From positions 22,818,260 through 22,882,259 of the forward strand of contig NC_081409.1 in NCBI RefSeq assembly GCF_030272615.1: a DNA stretch of 64,000 bases. The letters are read 5' to 3'. The stretch comes from Cryptomeria japonica. Taxonomy: Eukaryota; Streptophyta; Pinopsida; Cupressales; Cupressaceae. A program made the translations under genes and the position numbers. Position 1 is the first letter of the stretch, and each line of letters begins with the position of its first letter. The notes beneath the pieces were generated by a model, which had not been told where the DNA came from, searched no databases, and saw only the letters and a program-made list of their open reading frames with translations. Below are positions 57,757 to 64,000 of this stretch, one piece after another.

Positions 57757-58378
57757 ATGCCATCGTATGTACTCAACCAGATATTGCACATTGAGTGGGA
57801 GTAGTGAGCAGGTTCCTTGCAAATCTAGGCAAACAACATTGGGAAGTAGTAAAGTGAATTTTGAGGTATCTTAAGGGTACTAGCCATCATTGTTTATGTT
57901 TTGGTAATAATGATGTTGTGCTTAAATGTTACACAGATGCAGATATGCTTGGAGATGTGGACACTAGAAAGTTGACCACTAGTTATCTATATAGTTTTGC
58001 AAGTGTTGTAGTATCTTGGGTGTGTAGACTACAAAAAGTAGTAGCCCTTTCAATAATAGGGGCAGAATACATAGCTGCAATAGAAGCTTGCAAAGAGATG
58101 TTGTGGATTTAGCGATTCCTAAGAGAGTTGGGAACAAAACAAGACAAATACATTGTATTGTGATAGTCAGAGCGCCATCCATTTAACAAAAAACCCAACA
58201 TATCATTCAAAGACCAAGCACATTGATCTAAGGTACCATTGGATTTGACAAGTATTAGAAAAAGGGCATCTCAATATGAAAAAAATCCATACAAATGAAA
58301 AACCCTGTTGATATGCTCACTAAAAATCTACCAAGAGAGAAACATGATCTATGTAGAAATTTGGTACGTCTGGGGTAA
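57757..58378 (+). pseudogene. Element A end of RT and RNase H
   Basis: VCTQPDIAH follows the G insertion, then SRFLANLGKQHWEVVK, RYLKGTSHHCLCFG, CYTDADMLGDVDTRKLTTSY (RNase H Asp), SIIGAEYIAAIEACKEMLWI (Glu) and SKTKHIDLRYHWI. Stops and a frame change lie near 58110 and 58140. Ends about 40 bp before the polypurine tract. Confidence 0.88.
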
Positions 58379-58419
58379 TTTGATGACTATAGTTCTATTG
58401 ACCCCCCTTCATTGGCTTC

Positions 58420-58430
58420 AAGTGGGAGAA
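58420..58430 (+). promoter_or_regulatory. Element A polypurine tract
   Basis: AAGTGGGAGAA directly precedes TGCTATACAT, the inferred LTR start. Confidence 0.75.
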
Positions 58431-58830
58431 TGCTATACATATGACATGTGAAGCAAATGAAGTGGCTTCCAACACCGTCCAAACAGTCACTTTATTTGAC
58501 TGAATTCTTCATCACCAACTCTGCATTTACTCCCTCAATTGCCCACAATCTAGAATTTTCTAGCAATTTCTGTATGTATGAACTGAAACAATTGTTGTCA
58601 ACCACTTCTACGGTCCTTCCATTATGACAGAAGTGTGTATAAGCATGTAAAAAGATGTATATATCACTAGCAAATTAATGAATATAGAGGTTTTTTTTTG
58701 GCTTTTGGTTCTGTATGCTTTGTTTATGTCTACCCTGTTGTTTTTGTCAATATCATTCATGTTATCACATACATTCTCCGTGTGAATCATAACAGTTCCA
58801 TGGCAGGAACTAATAACCTTGTCAGCATTT
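58431..58830 (+). repeat. Element A 3' LTR (right end uncertain)
   Basis: Begins TGCTATACATATGACATG after the polypurine tract. No second copy is in the window, so the end is a guess based on typical Copia LTR length and several CA dinucleotides near 58800-58840. Confidence 0.5.
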
Positions 58831-59135
58831 TTATAATTCATGAAATCGTTAAATGTCCAAAATATAACATTGTGAGTTCGTTCAAAGGTTCAAGAACCTA
58901 TCGAAATATCAAAATGCATTTTATTGGTATTTTTTTTGGTTCCTTGAACCAACCCACCCCCGACATATCACTGGTCAGGCAGTTCAACAGTTTGTGAATT
59001 CCCTGAATCACCAACACACAGGGATTTGTTTATATAAACCTACTCTTCTCTGCCTTAGTGATGAGCTTACTCTTCATTGTCTTGCTCATACATCCATATT
59101 AGACTATAGTTTCTCTGACCCAAGCCACGTGAATG
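58831..59135. other. Unassigned DNA, possibly end of A LTR or host flank
   Basis: No gene seen. It holds GGTTCAAGAACC-type inverted text near 58888 and a TATATAAA box at about 59032; no transcript start can be shown. Confidence 0.3.
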
Positions 59136-59444
59136 AAGGAAGCTTACATAAGGATGTGTAATATGTTTCTGGCATTGGATAACGACATGAATGGGTCATT
59201 GAGAAAACAAGAACTTTCGGATTATGCTGACGGGGCCCTCACTGATATTCAATATGAATAAGTTTAAAATGAGCATGGTTGTTATCGTATAAGTTAAGGA
59301 AAAGGCTCGTCAATTGATTTTGAAAGCTTTCATGACTTTGTTTTGGATACACAGAAAGTCTCAACATATCTCTTTCACTGTCTTGATCTCAATGGCAGAA
59401 GATTCCTCACAATGCTAGATATTCATACCATGTTCAAGGATTCG
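59136..59444 (+). pseudogene. TONNEAU2/FASS-like PP2A B'' regulatory subunit fragment
   Basis: Reads RMCNMFLALDNDMNGSLRKQ, ELSDYADGALTDI, then after two stops IDFESFHDFVL and STYLFHCLDLNGRRFLTMLD, IHTMFKD. These match the EF-hand-containing region of the plant TON2/FASS phosphatase 2A B'' subunit, which controls cortical microtubules and the preprophase band. Stops at TATGAATAA and TTTAA-TGA-like points, and a frame disturbance in the middle, show it is broken. Only about 100 codons are present, and flanking exons were not found. It could be a retrocopy remnant or a fragment captured by a transposon. Confidence 0.8.
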
Positions 59445-61127
59445 CATTCGAATATTATTTTGCATTCCACATCTTTTGACACTATTGCCTTTTGAAAATA
59501 AAAATATATGTGAGTTTTGTCGATTCTTCAATGGTGGATTGAATTTTTTATGTGTCTTTACTGAAATCATTTTATTTTATTTGAATTGGGATTGATTTTG
59601 GATGATTTGTATATTGGGAGAAAGTAGACTCCATTTTCATTTTTAGTTTAAACTATTCTAAGATTATATTCAACAATTTATCTCAATTTTTATGCATTAA
59701 TTTTTATGTTGTATTGAAATAGTGTTTTATCGTGATGCATGTAGGATTTGAGTGTCCATGGAGAAGAAATGAATTGGTAGACATTCCTTGTGTGTTTCAC
59801 TTGTATCAAGATGAGTATTCATACTTAGGTCCTCAAAGCTACACCTTCATGCCATTGTGATGATACTCCTTGTATATCTCTAGGATCCTTTTGATTGTTG
59901 GACCTTGTATCCAATGTGAGATCCATTTCTAGTATGTACATGGGGTTGGTTGAGACCTTGGTGTTTTATGTTCATGCTTATGTCATATGCTACTCTTGTT
60001 GATATGTATGCCACATAATGAGGAATACCTCTTATGCTTCTTATGGTGATGATTTCCCTTGAATGTGTTTATGCTTGGCATGGTTGATTATTCTTGTTGG
60101 CATGCATGTCATGGTGTCTTATCGTTCTTGTTGTGTAATGGATGTTACAATGGTGTTTTATTGGGTGTTCTTTTTGTAAGCCCTACTCCCCTTGTTTTGC
60201 ATGAGTATGTGTTCTTGTGCCCAAGTGACTATCTCCTAGCATGGTGTCACAAACCTATAGATGCCAATTGGTTGGGTGGAATAGATACACCATTGGAGAT
60301 TAAGTAGAGATTCTCTACTCTATACCTTTAGTTTCTCATTATTACGATATGTTGTAAAATATAAAGTTTAAGATATTTGGATCCTCCATTGTAGTTGTAG
60401 TAATATTCATTGTATCTTTATGAATTGGAGTGTGATCCTTAGATGTTGGAAAGTATATTTTATCTTGTAATTTTTCTATAAACTCATTTAATTGTTTATT
60501 GTAATTTTTGTGAGTAGGATTTGTGAGATGTTTGTTTTTACTACATATTTGTACTTTTATATAATTTATGATGTGGGTTATGTTTCATTTATTTTTAGAA
60601 TAAAATACTTAAAGAAAATGATTTATTGTTATCATTTGGTATTTTCCACGCCTCTTCTTGTGAGGGTGTTGGTATATTTGTAACATTCAAATCTTAATTG
60701 CTATGCATGTTTGTATTAAATTATTATATATTATAATCATGTTTATGGATTTTTGTAAGTGAATATATATTATATTATCATAATGATTGAATTATCTAAT
60801 ATTTATTTCCACCCATCTCAATTTTGGTGTTGAATGAGCATTGCATTTTGTATCAATTTTCTCATATTTGAGCTTTATAGTTCCATTCCTTGCATTAGAA
60901 GCTAGTGTAGCCTTATGTATTATTCTTGGGATTTGCTCCTTTGGGGCTCTCTCTTGTGGACAAGTTAATATCCAAATTTTCTTAATTTTTTCTTGAACCA
61001 TTTCATAATAGGTTTTAAATCAAGAAAGTCATTGCTTGTTGAGTGTGAAATTTGAGCTTGATAGTTTTTTGTGGCTTAGAGCATTTTTGTTTTTTGTCTG
61101 TGTTGGGGTGTCAAAATTTTAATGTCT
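59445..61127. other. Intergenic AT/T-rich DNA, nothing recognised
   Basis: T/G-rich around 59750-60310, similar in texture to element B's internal region but without detectable repeats to it by eye; AT-rich after 60310. Short open stretches (60059-60307, 60492-60683) show no domain. Confidence 0.4.
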
Positions 61128-61137
61128 AATACTAGAG

Positions 61138-62048
61138 TGTTGGGGGTATCATACTTAGGAGTCCAATATCTAGTAGGATTGACAATATTAACCTTGCAAT
61201 CCTATGACTATGCATATTAACTTTAATATTTAATAGTCAATTATTATTTTATGTAACTCCAAGAGTCATAGAAGAGGAACTTCTATGTTCCAAACAAGGA
61301 GAATTTTCTTTGTAATAAATATTATTTTCTAAACACTTTGAATATTCTTTGCAAGGTGACATTGAGTGGGGAAGCCTAATAAGGCAAATAATAGGACATT
61401 TAGTCACTTAGAATGAAGTGGAAGAGAATCTCACTATTTATAATGGTGTAAGAAGCATCTATGATAATGTAAGAGGTCTATGAATCATCTTGTACTATGT
61501 GTAAGAAGTGGGCATCCTTTATTGGACATAAGGAATTGTTAATTTGTCTTTTAGTGGGTTGTTTTTGTCCTTAAGTAAAGTTGGATGACCAAGCTCATGT
61601 AAAAATTAATAATTTTTTAGAGAGATTCTTGTAACTCTCTAAATAACTTCATGAGGTATCTTTTGCATGTAGACCACTTGGCTCATAGATTAATTCCATG
61701 GTATTGGAAACCATTTATGGTTTTTGATATATTATTGTTGGCTATGTATTGGAGTTTAGAATAGGAGAAAAATAAGTTGTTTTGCAAGTTGATGAAGTAA
61801 CAAAGTGATGCAAAACTTTAGAGAGAGAATTTGTATTGATGTAACTCTACTGAAGGATTAATACAAGCTTTGGATCTCTTTGGGTGTGGGGTTTTTTCCT
61901 ACAAGGGTTTCTCCATGTATACCTTGTGTAATACTTTGCATATCTTGTTTGATTATTTTTATTTTCATCTATGATTTATCATTGTTGTGTAATTGGATGC
62001 TTTGAGTTGCAACCTACTTTCACTTGTAAGTTATACATTATTTCTACA
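61138..62048 (+). mobile_element. Candidate decayed solo LTR
   Basis: Starts TGTTGGGGGTATC and ends ATTTCTACA. About 150 bp before its end it has GGTTTTTTCC ... GGGTTTCTCC and ATACCTTGTG, as in the element B LTR. AATACT at 61128-61133 and ATACT at 62049-62053 could be a target duplication, but 4 bp separate the left copy from the TG. Weak. Confidence 0.35.
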
Positions 62049-62053
62049 ATACT

Positions 62054-63540
62054 AATGCACTATGTATCAAACTTTAGAGAATTCCAATACTAGGGAGTTA
62101 GGGAATTTGACATTAGGAAAGTTTGATACTAGTGTATTTTGTATTGGAGTTTGAGAGAACTTTGATATCATTCTTGAGAGATGTTCAATACTATATCAAT
62201 CTACGGAAGTCTAATGCAATATAGGAACTTTTGGGCATGCAGATATCTTATCAGGGGTCAAAGGTGTGAGTCTTGATAAAAAAACATATACATTTTGTTA
62301 GCGGCCTTTTTTGTTTTTTATATCCTAGTTGAATTTGGAGGGTGATGGTATGAGATGATTGGAGGATGGTATGATGTTATGGGGGATTTCTAAATCTTCC
62401 CCGTGCTTTTTTTTTTGTATAAATCATGATATTTTATCTCATGATGTTTTTAAGTCTTCCACTTATGTTGACATGGGTTATGAAATTGTGTGTGGCATGA
62501 GTGTCATCACATGTTATGACATTTTAAGCATATATTAGTGTTGTGTGGCTTGGTTAATGCCACTTTTGTATTATAAAAAAATTCAAGTTGGTCTATGTTT
62601 TATCCTTTAATGTCCTAGGTGTGTGGCTTGGGGGATTACATCAATTCCCTTGATGGATGGGATTATTTGTCACCTATATCTTATTGGTCTCCTTGATATA
62701 TAGTAATTAGGTGTCACAAATCTTTCAACAAGATATATTCACTTGGTAGTTTTTCTCTTACAATAGGGTTAGTTCTTTAGTTTGCTTCTCTCATCCATGA
62801 AACTTTTTAGCTTGACTTGTGCATGTCCAAAGTCTATAAATTGTAGTCCAAAAGAGCAAACATCAAATGGAAAGCGAAAATTCTCATGGCTCTACTCAGA
62901 CTTATTTTACATCAACTCTAAAGAAACAAGTAGATAGAAAAGGCCAAAAGTATCAATAAAAAGAGAAAATGCACTTTTTGCGTATTCCAAATGATTGAAA
63001 TAGAGAAACACTTTATTTTAAAATATGAACATATAATAACATTCCACTATAAAAACAAATATTTTAATAACAGACTCATTACAAAATTTCCTTTATGAAA
63101 AGAAAGTTGAATTTTTTAATCAAAATAATTAACAAAAATCAAACACTGGAAACTAAATAAAAAACCTTAATTATTTACAAAATCAAAATGCCACCTTTGA
63201 CCCCATAAAACTTAGAAACCCACTAGTTTATTATATTAGAAATATGGTATTTTCTCTGTAAATAATTTAAAATGCTACTGGCAAAAGTCTTGAAGTTTTT
63301 GCAAGAAGCATTCTAAATTACTCTCCTCCATTCAACCATTTTAGCATATGTTATTATGCTGTGCTTACATTAATTTAGTCACTGGAAAAACCGGAAAGGA
63401 AGTTTTCAAGCATGTACCTCCTAATCAGGGCAAGCAAAAGTATCTGTAAAAAAGCGTGGAAGTCAGAATACCTAGCAAATCCTATATTCTGTATAAAGGC
63501 AACCCTCTGAGATTATCCCAGAAAACTGTACCATCTTTGT
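62054..63540. other. Intergenic region downstream of the YSL gene
   Basis: AT-rich DNA with no gene recognised. The part nearest 63540 would include the 3' untranslated region and polyadenylation site of the YSL gene, but no signal can be fixed. Confidence 0.4.
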
Positions 63541-64000
63541 TTAGGCAATGGGGGTGGACAAAAAATTCATACACATTGGAGGCTTCACTTTGGTGAGAGC
63601 TAAAATAGAGGAAGGGAAAAGCCACAGACCGTCGCCACATATAAGTCCAGATGCCATGGCAGGGACAAGCATGTCCGCCTTTTTACGATTCAGGCGTTGC
63701 CATGCATATACAATCACTGTTCCCACACACATATCAATGGCGAAGTAGGCCCCCACAAGGAATGGAACGGCCATAGCCATCGGCAGAGGAATGTACTGAG
63801 AAACGCTCTTTCGCACCCGATCTCGAACAGCATTGATCATAAATGCCAAAGCAAAGGCACCGCAACAGATTTGTAAACAATGCTTTGGAAGTGCAGAGAA
63901 ACCTTCCACCCCTAAAATGGCCATGTTTCTGTAAATGAGAGCATAGGGAGCTTTGTATCCTCCATCAGGGTTCCCCACATCGAATGCGTTGTAGAATAGC
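63541..64000 (-). CDS. YSL metal-nicotianamine transporter, C-terminal part (partial gene)
   Basis: Minus-strand frame open from the window edge to TAA at 63541-63543, 152 residues: [40 protein letters not shown], then hydrophobic segments [33 protein letters not shown] and [20 protein letters not shown], ending [11 protein letters not shown]. These are signatures of the plant Yellow Stripe-Like branch of the oligopeptide transporter family. These proton-coupled membrane carriers move iron, copper or zinc complexed with nicotianamine. The family is about 650-700 residues long, so roughly three quarters lies outside the window. No stop or frameshift, so it is likely functional; the subfamily member cannot be named. 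Confidence 0.93.
   Translation of the reverse strand, partial: LFYNAFDVGNPDGGYKAPYALIYRNMAILGVEGFSALPKHCLQICCGAFALAFMINAVRDRVRKSVSQYIPLPMAMAVPFLVGAYFAIDMCVGTVIVYAWQRLNRKKADMLVPAMASGLICGDGLWLFPSSILALTKVKPPMCMNFLSTPIA

Larger units (their letters stand above)
1..58830 (+). mobile_element. Element A: Ty1/Copia retrotransposon, host of the nested stack
   Basis: Coding pieces in Copia order lie on the plus strand: gag (293-785), gag end, zinc knuckle, protease and integrase start (37976-39178), integrase end and RT (54334-56010), and RT end with RNase H (57752-58378). They are followed by a polypurine tract and the start of a 3' LTR at 58431. The pieces are separated by B, F and G, each flanked by an exact 5-bp duplication, and the reading resumes on the other side. 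The 5' LTR lies left of the window. Stops and frameshifts are frequent, so the element is long dead and is the oldest layer. The right end near 58830 is approximate because no second LTR is available for comparison. Confidence 0.85.

Noticed and set aside
59000..59060. TATATAAA as promoter of a gene including the TON2-like exon
   Set aside because: The coding fragment is broken by stops and no other exon follows; a lone TATA in AT-rich DNA is weak.
61101..61137. Alternative TGTTGGGG start for the candidate solo LTR
   Set aside because: The preceding 5 bp (GTCTG) have no match at the right end; the 61138 start is slightly better but still weak.

Overview
The window is nuclear DNA from a land plant with a large, repeat-rich genome. 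Supporting signs are the plant-specific YSL metal-nicotianamine transporter exon at the right edge, a broken TONNEAU2/FASS fragment, and wall-to-wall old LTR retrotransposons. A gymnosperm or another giant-genome plant is plausible but is not proven by the sequence.

Almost all of the first 58.8 kb is one nested stack. Oldest is Copia element A (+ strand; 5' LTR outside the window, 3' LTR from about 58431). It is split by B (786-37975, TSD CACTT), F (39179-54333, TSD GTTCC) and solo LTR G (56011-57751, TSD GATAT), which itself holds solo LTR H (56627-57015, TSD TCATG). B is a long element with no recognisable coding. It carries solo LTR J (3570-5284), Copia element C (5338-11772, minus, TSD GTTCA), solo LTR I (12000-13200, TSD CACAT), giant solo LTR K (about 14615-21188) and element E (21243-36751, minus, TSD ATTAC). 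E in turn contains Copia element D (27236-34721, plus, TSD CTTTA). Removing each insertion rejoins the reading of the host element, for example A gag across B and A integrase across F.

C and D are siblings with recognisable gag-protease-integrase-RT-RNase H, both dead. E has LTRs related to theirs but lacks pol. It encodes a coiled-coil protein with about five CCHC knuckles plus a second large protein of unknown function, so it looks like a non-autonomous partner. F is a Ty3/Gypsy element of Tat/Ogre type with 3.4 and 4.4 kb LTRs, an RNase H placed before the RT, and three primer-binding-site-like copies. K is collinear at both ends with F's LTR but carries an open frame of 1186 codons inside the LTR (three internal stops, no frameshift). 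Both LTR families hold an array of a roughly 70-bp module ending in paired half-sites (GCGAA-N3-GCGAA in K, GCGAC-N3-GCGAC in F). This LTR-borne gene plus repeat array is the most unusual thing in the window.

From 58.8 kb to the right edge there is unassigned AT-rich DNA, a TON2/FASS pseudogene fragment (59136-59444), a candidate decayed solo LTR (61138-62048), and the 3' end of a YSL transporter gene on the minus strand (63541-64000). That exon is the only apparently intact host coding sequence.
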